From: Thalassospira sp.
GTDB lineage: Bacteria > Pseudomonadota > Alphaproteobacteria > Rhodospirillales > Thalassospiraceae
Length of the DNA: 64,000 nt
NCBI RefSeq assembly: GCF_002709775.1
Contig: NZ_PAQR01000027.1
Coordinates: 1 to 64,000, forward strand
Reading direction: 5' to 3'
The notes beneath the pieces are model-generated. The model worked only from the letters and a program-made list of their open reading frames with translations, did no database searches and was not told where the DNA came from. The translations under genes were made by a program, and so were the position numbers. Within the stretch, counting starts at the first letter, position 1. Each line of letters begins with the position of its first letter. This document shows, piece by piece, positions 8,699-18,023 of the stretch.

Positions 8699-10075
8699 TC
8701 AAAGCTGCGAAAATTCAAGCCCGATCCGAAGCGCCAGCACACTGGCCGGCTCAAAGCGCATCGGCACCCCGCCAAGCTTGCCGCCGTGCCATTGCGCCTT
8801 GGTCAGAACAAAGGCCCCAAGTGGCAAGGCATGACTGCCCCGGAAATTCACCAGGGCGCGGATTTCCTTGGGCTTGCGGATCGCCTCATCACGCCACAGG
8901 CAGTGATAGGCGAACAAAGGTGTGCCGGACCGGCGATCAAGAAACACAAACGGCACCTCATATTGCCCCCAACGGGCGTAATAGAGGCTTTCCATGCCAA
9001 CGGATGAGGTCAGAAACTGCGTCTGGATCGCGGTTTCGGCAAGCCGCGTGATGGTGGCACTATCAGATGCCCGCCCGCCGATCAAGCCGGTGCGAAGCCC
9101 CGGATGGATCAGATGCACCTTGAACGCCACCGCGCGCTGGAAAGGTTTGGCATCCTGATCAACACGTTCAAGCCGGCGCACCAGCCAGGCACTTTCAAGA
9201 TATTCAAGGTACCGACGCAGCGTGTTCTTGGCGATATCAAGCTCGCGCGCCAGCGTCTCGATCGAAAACTCCGAACCCGTGTTATAGGCCAGAAGCGAAA
9301 ACAACCGATGCAGGTCCGAGGGGCTTGAAATGCCATGCAGGCCCGGCAAATCGGAATGCAGCGACCGATGAATGGCCCCGGCCTCGCCATTGGCGGCATG
9401 AAAACCGCCTTCGTTGATGTAATCCTCAAACAGGTCGTTGAGCTCCACCAAACCATCGGGCACATCGGCGGTATAGCGCCCGACATTGGGGGTTTCAGGC
9501 AAAACGTCACTTGGCGCAATACCCTTTTGCTCAAGATATTCGGCAAAGCTGAAGGGCGGTAAAAACAGGCTCTGGATATATTCCGCATTGTCACCCGCCG
9601 GGGCCAGCGCACTGACCGCGACCACGCGCAACATCGGATCGGCCGCCAAAAGCTTTACAAGGCTCGCCTCCCAATCGCGCTGATAGGATACCTCGTCGAT
9701 AAACAGCCAAAGCGGATGATCGGCCGAGATCCCGCGCATGGAACGCAGCAATTTCGGCAAACGCGGCAAATCAATTTCCAGAAACAGCGGATGTTCAAGC
9801 GACACATAACAAACATGACGACGCGGCGTGTCATTGTTCAAAAGCTCGGCCACGGCCTGGCGCATCATCACGGTCTTGCCGACACCCCGCGGCCCGGTCA
9901 GAACCAGCGTCTTCTGGCCGTCATTCTTTTCAATCGCACCCCAGAACCGCTTGAAAAAGGCACGCTGCGGCAGACCCTGCACCTGATCATCGGTGACACC
10001 GTCCCACCACGGGTTATCAAGCATCAAACGATGCAGAAAATCCTGTTCCCCGGGATGCTCGATCATGGTCGCCAT
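8699..10075 (-). CDS. AAA ATPase with DUF4143 C-terminal domain
   Basis: A 458-residue P-loop ATPase. Walker A is GPRGVGKT (61-68) and Walker B LWLFIDEV (D127, E128). A winged-helix-like segment (about 270-320) precedes a C-terminal DUF4143-type region. Proteins of this build are common in bacteria and archaea, often acquired horizontally, and their cellular role is mostly unknown. The ATG at 10075 is preceded by GGGGA. It stands alone: the psp terminator separates it from pspC and 114 bases separate it from the EndoU gene. Two dyads lie just upstream. Confidence 0.8.
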   Translation of the reverse strand: MATMIEHPGEQDFLHRLMLDNPWWDGVTDDQVQGLPQRAFFKRFWGAIEKNDGQKTLVLTGPRGVGKTVMMRQAVAELLNNDTPRRHVCYVSLEHPLFLEIDLPRLPKLLRSMRGISADHPLWLFIDEVSYQRDWEASLVKLLAADPMLRVVAVSALAPAGDNAEYIQSLFLPPFSFAEYLEQKGIAPSDVLPETPNVGRYTADVPDGLVELNDLFEDYINEGGFHAANGEAGAIHRSLHSDLPGLHGISSPSDLHRLFSLLAYNTGSEFSIETLARELDIAKNTLRRYLEYLESAWLVRRLERVDQDAKPFQRAVAFKVHLIHPGLRTGLIGGRASDSATITRLAETAIQTQFLTSSVGMESLYYARWGQYEVPFVFLDRRSGTPLFAYHCLWRDEAIRKPKEIRALVNFRGSHALPLGAFVLTKAQWHGGKLGGVPMRFEPASVLALRIGLEFSQL

Positions 10076-10100
10076 ATGATGTTCCCCAAAACGCTGCCTG

Positions 10101-10147
10101 CCCTATAGCGCACTATATGGGCAATTTTCCCGACTTTGCCGGGAAAA
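10101..10147 (-). promoter_or_regulatory. Dyad symmetries upstream of the AAA/DUF4143 gene
   Basis: Two inverted repeats lie 26-72 bases upstream of the ATPase start: an imperfect one, CCCTATA to TATATGGG (10101-10121), and a perfect one, TTTTCCCG to CGGGAAAA (10125-10132 with 10140-10147, 7-base loop). The second could be an operator or a 5' hairpin in the leader. No binding protein can be named. Confidence 0.35.
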
Positions 10148-10216
10148 CCTTTAAATTAGGTATAGTGATAAACGCTATTTGGGAATTTTGCCGCAAAGAA
10201 CTGCAAACAAAAAGAA

Positions 10217-10244
10217 AAACCGGACTTCCTAAGAAGTCCGGTTT
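10217..10244 (-). terminator. Rho-independent terminator of the psp operon
   Basis: A perfect 12-base-pair stem, AAACCGGACTTC (10217-10228) with GAAGTCCGGTTT (10233-10244), and a 4-base loop. On the minus strand it is followed by TTTCTTTTTG. It lies about 105 bases beyond the pspC stop and separates psp from the AAA ATPase gene. Confidence 0.85.
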
Positions 10245-10349
10245 GATGTTTGACGACGGCCCGTCGGGTCAAGACCCGTGCTAACGCGAGGGGGGATTGG
10301 GGAAAGCTGAAACCGTCGTCAATCTCGTCAATCTATGCCTGCCAAAGGC

Positions 10350-10922
10350 CTACGCCTTCGGCGCGTCCGACTTCTTGTCGGCATCATCGGCATTTTTGGC
10401 GGCGTCTTCGTCCTGCATCTTTTTGAATTCCGATGCGGTGTGATACTCGCCCGATGCGACGAAACCTTCCATTGAGCCGGTGCGCCGTTCCAGATCGTCA
10501 AACTGCTCGCGCAGCTCTTCCATCCAGCTTTCTTCATAATCAACGCCAACCGTCGGGCGTTCGTCCCCGGCATCCGGCTTGCTGTTGTTCTGACGTGCCG
10601 CACGTCCGGCGGATGTGCTTTGGCCAGCCCCACGCACCTTGCCGCGCAGGCCATCGAACCAGTCCGGATGATGGACATAGGCCCATGCCAGACCAAACAG
10701 CATCACGCCAACCGGGAAGCTGAAGATCAGAACCAGGATGAAGGCGATCAGCACCCCTTTGCGCGGAATGCCAAAGGCTTCTGAAATGCCGCGCGTGGTG
10801 CGCCCGATTACGCCATGGCGTTTCGATCCGTCGGCGTTATCGCCCGAGCCACATCCACAGCGCGCGCGTCTTTTGTGACTGCGCCCAAAACCGTCTCCGG
10901 CAGTAGCTTGCTGAGCAGTCAT
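10350..10922 (-). CDS. pspC: PspC-domain envelope stress membrane protein
   Basis: A 190-residue protein. A PspC domain (about residues 33-85) ends in one long hydrophobic stretch (GVLIAFILVLIFSFPVGVMLF), followed by a soluble tail of about 100 polar residues. The start is the ATG at 10922, which overlaps the pspB stop as ATGA and has GGAGG upstream. An unusual basic Cys-containing N-terminus (HKRRARCGCG) precedes the domain. PspC senses membrane stress and, with PspB, relieves PspA inhibition of PspF in enterobacteria. It is the last gene before the operon terminator. Confidence 0.85.
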   Translation of the reverse strand: MTAQQATAGDGFGRSHKRRARCGCGSGDNADGSKRHGVIGRTTRGISEAFGIPRKGVLIAFILVLIFSFPVGVMLFGLAWAYVHHPDWFDGLRGKVRGAGQSTSAGRAARQNNSKPDAGDERPTVGVDYEESWMEELREQFDDLERRTGSMEGFVASGEYHTASEFKKMQDEDAAKNADDADKKSDAPKA

Positions 10923-11176
10923 ATCCTGTTCCTCCATTCGGCAACCTCGGCATCTAACAGGCGTTCAAGTGTTTCAACACGGGTTTCGAGTCGCTTGGCC
11001 CGCTGTTTCAGATCCGCCACGATTTCCTTTTCGCGGGCGGTCTGTTCCGGGCTTTGTGTGCGTTGCTCTGCCTTCATGCGCTTCCAGACCGTGATGTAGT
11101 GAAACACCACCCATACCGGGCCCACCACGGCGATTAAAACGATCAAGGGTACGGCAATCGCCCACATATTCGACAT
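10919..11176 (-). CDS. pspB: PspB envelope stress protein
   Basis: An 85-residue protein with one N-terminal membrane helix (about residues 5-28) followed by a charged coiled-coil (residues 40-80), the standard PspB layout. It overlaps pspC by 4 bases and lies 48 bases after pspA. It partners PspC in signalling membrane damage to PspA. Confidence 0.9.
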   Translation of the reverse strand: MSNMWAIAVPLIVLIAVVGPVWVVFHYITVWKRMKAEQRTQSPEQTAREKEIVADLKQRAKRLETRVETLERLLDAEVAEWRNRI

Positions 11177-11224
11177 CTCGTTCTTTCAAACAGACCTGTG
11201 CCTCAAAACACATAAGCCCGTTAC

Positions 11225-11902
11225 TTATTTGTCTTTCTTCGTGTCTTTTTTCACACGCGCTTTGAGTTCCTTGAGATCATCCTCGATCCCGAGCTCCGCC
11301 TCAAGGTCTTCAAACTGCTCTTCGAGGCTCTGGCCACGGCCAAGCTCCCAGGAGTCCGCGTTGGCTTCAAGCTCGTCAATCCGGCGTTCCATCTGCTCAT
11401 AGCGCAGAAGTGCTTCATCGATCTGACCGGAATGCAGCTTTTCTTTCATTTTGACACGCTTTTCAGCCGTCTGCATGCGGATTTCAACCGTACGCTGTTT
11501 GGCCTTGGCTTCATTCAGCTTGTTCTGAAGCTTGTTGAGGTCCTCGTCATACTTGCCAAGGGTTTCCTCGATCACTTCAAGCTCGCGCTCAAGCACAAGG
11601 CTCTGATCGGCCAGACGACGGCGCGCCATCAGCGCCCCCTTGGCCAGATCATCACGGCCCTTGGAAACGGCAAACTCTGCCTTGGTATCCCATTCGACCT
11701 GACCGTCATGAAGCTTACGCAGCTTGCGCTCGACTTCTTTCTTATCGGCAATCGCCTTGACGGCAGCAGACCGGACCTCAACCAGGGTGTCTTCCATTTC
11801 CTGGATCATCAACCGCACCATTTTCTCCGGATCTTCGGCACGATCCAGCAGCGAGTTGATGTTGGCATTTACGATATCGGACAAACGCGAAAACACGCCC
11901 AT
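11225..11902 (-). CDS. pspA: PspA phage shock protein (ESCRT-III-like)
   Basis: A 225-residue, almost wholly helical coiled-coil protein of the PspA/IM30/Vipp1 family. The N-terminal amphipathic segment MGVFSRLSDIVNANINSLLDRAEDPEKM is split here as MGVFSRLSDIVNANIN and SLLDRAEDPEKM. It is followed by EMEDTLVEVRS and long Lys/Glu-rich helices. PspA binds stressed membranes and inhibits PspF when the membrane is intact. It is the first gene of pspABC, behind the sigma-54 promoter at 11954-11970, with AAGGAGAT as ribosome binding site. Confidence 0.95.
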   Translation of the reverse strand: MGVFSRLSDIVNANINSLLDRAEDPEKMVRLMIQEMEDTLVEVRSAAVKAIADKKEVERKLRKLHDGQVEWDTKAEFAVSKGRDDLAKGALMARRRLADQSLVLERELEVIEETLGKYDEDLNKLQNKLNEAKAKQRTVEIRMQTAEKRVKMKEKLHSGQIDEALLRYEQMERRIDELEANADSWELGRGQSLEEQFEDLEAELGIEDDLKELKARVKKDTKKDK

Positions 11903-11953
11903 TGTCTGATCTCCTTATTCATTCGGGGGACGTACAAATTCTGATCTCTCTAT

Positions 11954-11970
11954 CTCAAGAACCGTGCCAG
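11954..11970 (-). promoter_or_regulatory. Sigma-54 promoter of pspABC
   Basis: Read on the minus strand the sequence is CTGGCACGGTTCTTGAG. It matches the -24/-12 consensus TGGCAC-N5-TTGC in every base of the -24 box and all but the last of the -12 box. It lies 52 bases upstream of the pspA ATG and faces the sigma-54 activator gene pspF, the known arrangement of enterobacterial psp loci. Confidence 0.85.
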
Positions 11971-12033
11971 TTTTGAAAACACCCAAAATCAATGACTTAA
12001 CAAATCATCAGACTTTTTAAGTAACTTTTATCG

Positions 12034-12047
12034 CGACAATATTGTCG
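12034..12047. promoter_or_regulatory. Perfect palindrome between pspA and pspF
   Basis: CGACAATATTGTCG is a perfect 14-base palindrome. It lies about 65 bases upstream of the -24 box of the psp promoter, within range for an activator site, and 24 bases before the pspF ATG. A looser dyad, ACTTAA (11995-12000) with TTAAGT (12017-12022), lies between. PspF binding and autoregulation are plausible but inferred. Confidence 0.45.
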
Positions 12048-12071
12048 TTTTTCGATAACGTTTTTCGCGAA

Positions 12072-13085
<1,014 letters not shown>

Positions 13086-13206
13086 ATTCTGAAATCTGTC
13101 AGAATCTGACACTATCTGACAATCAATGATTTTCTTATTGCGGCGCAACACACTTATAGGTTTAGCTGAGCTATAAAACTCAATATTTCCTGTAGGTTAC
13201 ACCGCC

Positions 13207-13977
13207 ATGCCATCGGCCCTTTTCGCCTCCAAATTATGCCATTTTGTCCGCAAATCAGCACAGACTGGCATGCTCGCCGCACTCGGACTTGCCGGACTGC
13301 AATCAACAGCGTCCGCCGAAGAATGGCTGCTTACGCCATACCTGCGGGCTGATCTGGGCTATTCCAGCACGATTGATGATGATGCTGATTCGGTTGATAG
13401 CGCCATACGTGATACATGGGACACCGACCCACATGCAGGTACGCGATATCAGGTCGGTGCCGGATTGAAGCTCAACAGCTACCTTCGAACCGATCTGACA
13501 ATTTCATATCGCGATAACATGGCAAATATGGACTCTGTCACCTTCGACAACGGCGCTGGTTCAACACGCCTGCTTGACTCGGGTCGCCACAACACATCCA
13601 ATGTCACGACGATGTTGGCCGGGTATGTCGATCCCTTTGCCGCTTTTGGTATGAACACCGGCGCCTTTTCCCCCTACATCCAAGCAGGCATTGGCTGGGC
13701 GCATAACAGCACGAAATCCGCACATATTACGGGCCTCACAACTGTGATTGATGGGGCGCAACATGATGATGTCGCATGGCAGGTCGGCGCTGGCTTGAAC
13801 TACGCACTAACCGATCATTGGAAGATCGATTTTTCCTACCGCTATATCAATATGGGTGAAGCGCGCGCCAGCAAACATTTTTCAAGAAGTGGCCTCCCAA
13901 ACGGCAGACAACTGCGGGAGTTACGCTACGATCTGCATGCGCACGAAGTCATGCTCGGCCTGCAATATCAGTTCTGA
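13207..13977 (+). CDS. Outer-membrane beta-barrel protein
   Basis: A 256-residue protein with an N-terminal signal sequence (hydrophobic core TGMLAALGLAGL, cleavage near ASA-E at 37). It has alternating aromatic strands and a C-terminal Phe (GLQYQF), the recognition signal for outer-membrane insertion. It resembles OmpW/Omp25-type eight-stranded porin-like barrels (LTPYLRADLGYS, VGAGLNYALTDHWKIDFSYRY). Function is unknown: adhesion, stability or small-solute passage are all possible. It has its own terminator downstream. It lies next to the envelope stress genes but is not in their operon. Confidence 0.8.
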   Translation: MPSALFASKLCHFVRKSAQTGMLAALGLAGLQSTASAEEWLLTPYLRADLGYSSTIDDDADSVDSAIRDTWDTDPHAGTRYQVGAGLKLNSYLRTDLTISYRDNMANMDSVTFDNGAGSTRLLDSGRHNTSNVTTMLAGYVDPFAAFGMNTGAFSPYIQAGIGWAHNSTKSAHITGLTTVIDGAQHDDVAWQVGAGLNYALTDHWKIDFSYRYINMGEARASKHFSRSGLPNGRQLRELRYDLHAHEVMLGLQYQF

Positions 13978-14020
13978 TCAAGCCAAACGGCGACATCCTG
14001 AAATCACCTGATCTATGCAG

Positions 14021-14064
14021 ACACCCCGGACCACGATATTCTCGCGGTTCGGGGTGTTTTGTTT
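14021..14064 (+). terminator. Rho-independent terminator after the beta-barrel gene
   Basis: The stem ACACCCCG (14021-14028) pairs with CGGGGTGT (14050-14057), with partial pairing inside, and is followed by TTTTGTTTTG. It lies 43 bases after the barrel stop codon and upstream of the next start. Confidence 0.75.
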
Positions 14065-14095
14065 TGGCATGTCCACGGATTCAGGATTACACGCG

Positions 14096-14656
14096 ATGTA
14101 CCAGCCAAGAACACCGAACTACCAAAAAAGTGACCCGGTGATGCGCTGGAACTTGCCAGATCGCGTGTTCTTTGCCTGCGGTGCCTGCCATATCCTTGCC
14201 CACGCGTTTCTCATGCGTTACGGCACCGATGACATGACGCCTTTATGGTTTCACCCGAATAAGGGCTTTACTGGCAATCATATTATCATTGCCTGGGATG
14301 ACTGGATTTTCGACTATCACGGCTATAGCCATCGCCAGACATTCATCGATCACTGTTTTAGCCGCGCACGCCAACGTTGGGCAAACTGGGATGCAGAGAT
14401 TAAACCAATCCCGCGCGACGTATTGATTTCCGAAGAAAAATCACGGCAAATCGACGGGCTATGGCTGCGCGAACCAAAACAATTTCTGCACGATGCCTTA
14501 CCGCGTGCCGAACGCTTTCTTGATCGCTTTGCAGCGCCACCCCAAACCCCGCCCTTCGGAGCACCCCAAAATGAACACGACCCATTCGCCGCAAATCCCA
14601 CTCCGCGCCGTTTTCATGCGCGGCGGCACCAGTCGGGCACTGTTTTTCCGGGCTGA
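14096..14656 (+). CDS. Hypothetical protein with a papain/transglutaminase-like Cys-His-Asp pattern
   Basis: A 186-residue soluble protein that I cannot assign to a named family. The order FACGACHILA (Cys), then GNHIIIAWDDWIFDYHGYS (His followed by Asp on neighbouring strands) resembles the nucleophile-His-Asp order of papain-fold and transglutaminase-like enzymes. The start is set at the ATG at 14096 because the longer frame runs through the preceding terminator. The last 29 codons overlap the start of prpF in another frame, so the two are probably co-transcribed. An enzymatic role is inference. Confidence 0.55.
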   Translation: MYQPRTPNYQKSDPVMRWNLPDRVFFACGACHILAHAFLMRYGTDDMTPLWFHPNKGFTGNHIIIAWDDWIFDYHGYSHRQTFIDHCFSRARQRWANWDAEIKPIPRDVLISEEKSRQIDGLWLREPKQFLHDALPRAERFLDRFAAPPQTPPFGAPQNEHDPFAANPTPRRFHARRHQSGTVFPG

Positions 14657-15737
14657 GGATTTGCCGCCTGCGGGTCCGGCGCGCGATTCCATGATCCTGA
14701 GCGCCATGGGCAGTCCTGATCCGAACAAGCGCCAGCTTGATGGCATGGGGGCCGGGACGTCTTCGACCTCGAAAATCGCCATCATTGCCAAATCAAACCA
14801 CGAAGATGCCGATATCGATTACACCTTCGGGCAGGTTTCGGTGGATGCCCCGGTGATCAGTTACAAGGGCAATTGCGGCAATATCTCCTCTGCCGTCGGG
14901 CCGTATGCAGTTGAGGAAGGGTTGGTTGAAACATCAGACGATCAGGCAACGGTGCGCATCCACAACACCAATACCGGCAAGATCATCGTCGCCAGATTTG
15001 CCCTGCAAAACGGCTTGCCGAAACTCGACGGCGATTTTGCCCTGGATGGTGTGGCCGGCACGGCCGCCCCGATTGCGCTTTCCTTCCTGGCACCGGGCGG
15101 ATCAAGCACCGGCAAGACGCTTCCGACCGGCAAGGCGCGTGAGGTTCTCGAGACCGATGGCTTTGGTGCCATTGAGGTCTCGCTGGTCGATGTCAGCAAC
15201 CCGATTGCCTGCATCCATGCGCAAAGCCTTGACCTGACCGGGCGCGAAAGCCCGGCCGAGATCACCGAAACGCCGGGTCTTTTGGACAAGATCGAAACCA
15301 TCCGCATTGCCGCTGCCGTTCGCATGGGGATTTGCAGCCTTGTGGAGGCCCAGACCACAATGCGCAACCTGCCGCAAATCGCCATCGTTTCCGCCCCGAC
15401 TGATCAGGACAGCCCGGCCACCAATATCGTGCTTCGGATGATTTCGACCGGACAGGCCCACGCATCCAGTCCGATCACGGGTGGGATGTGTCTGGCCGCC
15501 ATCATGAAACTGCCGGGCTCCGTCGCCCATGAGTTGGCGCGTGCCAATAATGATGCCAGTCAGCCGCTTACCATCGCGCATCCGTCCGGCACACTGGCCC
15601 TGGATGCCGATATCAGCGGCAGCACGGTCGACGATTTCTCTGTTAACGCCGTCACGGTGTTTCGCACCGCGCGGCGTTTGATGCAGGGCGAGGTCATGGT
15701 GCCCCGCCACCGCATTTCGGACGATGCGGAGGGTTAA
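14571..15737 (+). CDS. prpF: PrpF-family isomerase (2-methylaconitate cis-trans isomerase / 4-oxalomesaconate tautomerase)
   Basis: A 388-residue member of the PrpF/diaminopimelate epimerase fold. Family hallmarks are the N-terminal [30 protein letters not shown], the Cys-containing [20 protein letters not shown], and the second-half AAAVRMGIC. Members isomerise small unsaturated tricarboxylates. No methylcitrate-cycle genes are nearby, so the substrate is uncertain. GGAG lies 11 bases upstream of the ATG. Its TAA stop overlaps, on the palindrome TTAA, the stop of the convergent acyl-CoA dehydrogenase. Confidence 0.85.
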   Translation: MNTTHSPQIPLRAVFMRGGTSRALFFRAEDLPPAGPARDSMILSAMGSPDPNKRQLDGMGAGTSSTSKIAIIAKSNHEDADIDYTFGQVSVDAPVISYKGNCGNISSAVGPYAVEEGLVETSDDQATVRIHNTNTGKIIVARFALQNGLPKLDGDFALDGVAGTAAPIALSFLAPGGSSTGKTLPTGKAREVLETDGFGAIEVSLVDVSNPIACIHAQSLDLTGRESPAEITETPGLLDKIETIRIAAAVRMGICSLVEAQTTMRNLPQIAIVSAPTDQDSPATNIVLRMISTGQAHASSPITGGMCLAAIMKLPGSVAHELARANNDASQPLTIAHPSGTLALDADISGSTVDDFSVNAVTVFRTARRLMQGEVMVPRHRISDDAEG

Positions 15738-16867
15738 TCCGCCAGCGCCCGCGCAATTACCATGCGCTGGATATCAGATGTGCCTTCATAAATCTGGCAA
15801 ACCCGGACATCGCGATAGATGCGCTCGACCGGGAAGTCCTTGAGATAGCCATAGCCGCCGTGGATCTGGATCGCGGCAGAGCAGACTTCCTCGGCAATTT
15901 CGGATGCAAACATCTTGGCCATGCAGGCCTCGGTCAGGCAGGGTTTGTGATCATCGCGCAAGGCAGCGGCTCGATGAACAAGCAACCGTGCCGCATCAAT
16001 CTTGGTCGCCATATCGGCCAAACGGAACGCCACCGCCTGATGATCAATGATCTTTTTGCCAAAGGTTTCGCGCTCGTTGGCGTAATCCTTGGCAGCCTCG
16101 AACGCGGCACGCGCCATGCCGACCGACTGGGCGGCAATGCCGATGCGCCCGCCTTCAAGATTGGCCAGCGCGATCTTGTAGCCCTGCCCTTCTTCACCCA
16201 GCATATTTTCAGCTGGCACCCGGCATTCAACAAAGGTGATCTGGCAGGTGTCAGAGGCATTCTGACCAAGCTTTTCCTCAACCCGGGAAACGACATAACC
16301 CGGCGTATCGGTCGGCACGATAAAGGCGGAAATACCGCGCTTGCCCGCTTCCGGATCGGTCACGGCAAAGACGATCGCAACGTCGCCCTCGGACCCCGAT
16401 GTGATGAATTGCTTCGCACCGTTCAGGATCCAGTGGTCACCATCGCGGACCGCGCGGGTGCGCAGCGCACTGGCATCCGATCCGGCCTGCGGTTCGGTCA
16501 GGCAAAAGGCCCCGATCTTTTCACCGCGCGCCATGGGCACGAGAAATTCCTGTTTCTGTGCCTCTGTCCCGAATTTCAGGATCGGCATGCAGCCGACAGA
16601 GTTATGCACCGACATGATGGTCGAGGTTGCGCCGTCACCCGCGGCAATTTCTTCGAGTGCCAGGGCATAGGCGACATGATCCATGCCCGCCCCGCCATAC
16701 TCGTCAGGCACCAGCATGCCGAGAAAGCCAAGCTCACCCAGCCCGGCGATGGCTTCTGCCGGGAAGGTGTGGTGGATGTCCCATTTTGCGGCATTGGGTT
16801 TGAGTTCGTTTTCGGCAAACTCACGCGCGGTATCGCGCACCATAATCTGATGTTCTTCCAACCGCAT
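15734..16867 (-). CDS. Acyl-CoA dehydrogenase (short/branched-chain type)
   Basis: A 377-residue FAD enzyme oxidising acyl-CoA to enoyl-CoA, passing electrons to ETF. Signatures are [33 protein letters not shown] and the C-terminal [20 protein letters not shown], given here as [12 protein letters not shown] and PVERIYRD. The catalytic Glu is in YEGTSDIQR (E361), so it is of the butyryl/isobutyryl type, not the isovaleryl type. I chose the second ATG (16867), since GGGAGG lies 9 bases before it but directly abuts the first. It lies 78 bases downstream of the carbonic anhydrase gene on the same strand. Confidence 0.9.
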   Translation of the reverse strand: MRLEEHQIMVRDTAREFAENELKPNAAKWDIHHTFPAEAIAGLGELGFLGMLVPDEYGGAGMDHVAYALALEEIAAGDGATSTIMSVHNSVGCMPILKFGTEAQKQEFLVPMARGEKIGAFCLTEPQAGSDASALRTRAVRDGDHWILNGAKQFITSGSEGDVAIVFAVTDPEAGKRGISAFIVPTDTPGYVVSRVEEKLGQNASDTCQITFVECRVPAENMLGEEGQGYKIALANLEGGRIGIAAQSVGMARAAFEAAKDYANERETFGKKIIDHQAVAFRLADMATKIDAARLLVHRAAALRDDHKPCLTEACMAKMFASEIAEEVCSAAIQIHGGYGYLKDFPVERIYRDVRVCQIYEGTSDIQRMVIARALAD

Positions 16868-16945
16868 GACGGTCATCCTCCCACTGTGCGTTCTGCGGGC
16901 GATGTCCGGCCATGCGATCAGAAAACAGGTTTGATCAGACCGGGC

Positions 16946-17566
16946 TTATTCTTCGCCCTGAACAAATTTGTCCTGCTCGGCATCAAAGCGCCACAGGATC
17001 CCTTCTTTCATGCCGTACCACCAGCCATGCAGCTTGAGGTCACCGGCTTCAACCCGTTCCTTGACGAACGGGAAGCTCATCAGGTTTTGCAGCGAGTTAC
17101 GGATCGAATGGCGCGATACCTTGTCGGCATCCGGGCCATGTTCGAGACAGCATTTCGCAATGCTCACCCACTCGCCGATAAAGTCACGATCCGGCACCTT
17201 GCCGGTTTCGCCATGTTCGACCAGGGCCTGCATGCCGCCACAAGCCGAATGGCCGAGAATGACGATGTCCTTGACCTTGAGATCGCGCACCGCAAATTCG
17301 ATTGCCGAAGACGTCCCGTGATAGTTTTCATCGGGCTCATAGGGCGGAACAAGGTTTGCCACGTTGCGAATGACAAACATCTCGCCCGGTTCGGCATTGG
17401 TGAGAATGGCCGGATCAACGCGGGAATCAGAACAGGCAATCAGAAGAACTTCCGGTCGCTGGCCCATATTGACCAGATCTTCGACGCGCTCCGGGCGCTG
17501 ATCATAATACATCGCCTTGAAGCTCTTGAACCCGGCAAGCATCCGATCAACGGTTGGCTTTGACAT
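16946..17566 (-). CDS. Beta-class carbonic anhydrase
   Basis: A 206-residue zinc enzyme interconverting CO2 and bicarbonate in the cytosol. Zinc ligands and the catalytic dyad are visible: C45-S-D47-S-R49 (ACSDSR), then H106 and C109 (LGHSACGG). It lies on the same strand downstream of an SbtA-like bicarbonate transporter and its PII-like partner (141-base gap). That suggests a shared role in supplying bicarbonate to biosynthetic carboxylases. No signal peptide is seen. Confidence 0.95.
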   Translation of the reverse strand: MSKPTVDRMLAGFKSFKAMYYDQRPERVEDLVNMGQRPEVLLIACSDSRVDPAILTNAEPGEMFVIRNVANLVPPYEPDENYHGTSSAIEFAVRDLKVKDIVILGHSACGGMQALVEHGETGKVPDRDFIGEWVSIAKCCLEHGPDADKVSRHSIRNSLQNLMSFPFVKERVEAGDLKLHGWWYGMKEGILWRFDAEQDKFVQGEE

Positions 17567-17707
17567 CTCGCGAAGTCCCCTATTCTGTATGACGCTGTCG
17601 ACAAAATAGGACCAAATTGCCCAAGTTGATAGCCCTCATTCACACCTTTTGAATCGTTCTAAACGTGCGATCTCCTTTGTTTTGGTCCCAACAAAACCCT
17701 GACGTTT

Positions 17708-18019
17708 CTAGAAGCGGTCCGCACGCAGTACCTGACAATCGCTAATTGTGACAACGCCGATATGGCGGTCCACCACCTCGAATGCAGCTTCCAACATCCG
17801 GTCCAGTTTCTCGGGCCGGATAATGCAGATGACCTGAACCATCCCGCCGCCGCGCGATATGGTGTCATCGCGGCTCCAATTGCCTGACCGTCCCGAACCG
17901 CCAAGGACTGGCAAAACCGAAAAGCCGGTCACACCCGCCCCTTCAAGCGCCTGACGCAGGCGGCTTTCCATGATGGCTTCGATAATGATCGCAACCCGTT
18001 TGGCATCATGCTTTTCCAT
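17708..18019 (-). CDS. sbtB: SbtB-like PII signalling protein
   Basis: A 103-residue PII-superfamily protein with the ferredoxin-like ladder (RVAIIIEAIMESRLRQAL, then MVQVICIIRPEKLDRML). A short T-loop region carries GGSGRSGNW, and the C-terminus ends IGVVTISDCQVLRADRF. In cyanobacteria SbtB trimers bind adenyl nucleotides and gate the SbtA bicarbonate transporter. Here the gene starts 4 bases after the sbtA stop, and its GGAGG site spans the sbtA stop codon, so the two are coupled. No ligand can be read from sequence alone. Confidence 0.8.
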   Translation of the reverse strand: MEKHDAKRVAIIIEAIMESRLRQALEGAGVTGFSVLPVLGGSGRSGNWSRDDTISRGGGMVQVICIIRPEKLDRMLEAAFEVVDRHIGVVTISDCQVLRADRF

Positions 18020-18023
18020 GGGA

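Noticed and set aside
12042-12071. TTG start for pspF, ten residues longer
   Set aside because: The codon lies inside a perfect palindrome, there is no ribosome site, and the ATG at 12072 matches the usual PspF N-terminus.
15860-17563. A 567-codon plus-strand frame
   Set aside because: It runs antisense through the acyl-CoA dehydrogenase and carbonic anhydrase genes, whose motifs are certain; its translation has no recognisable domain.
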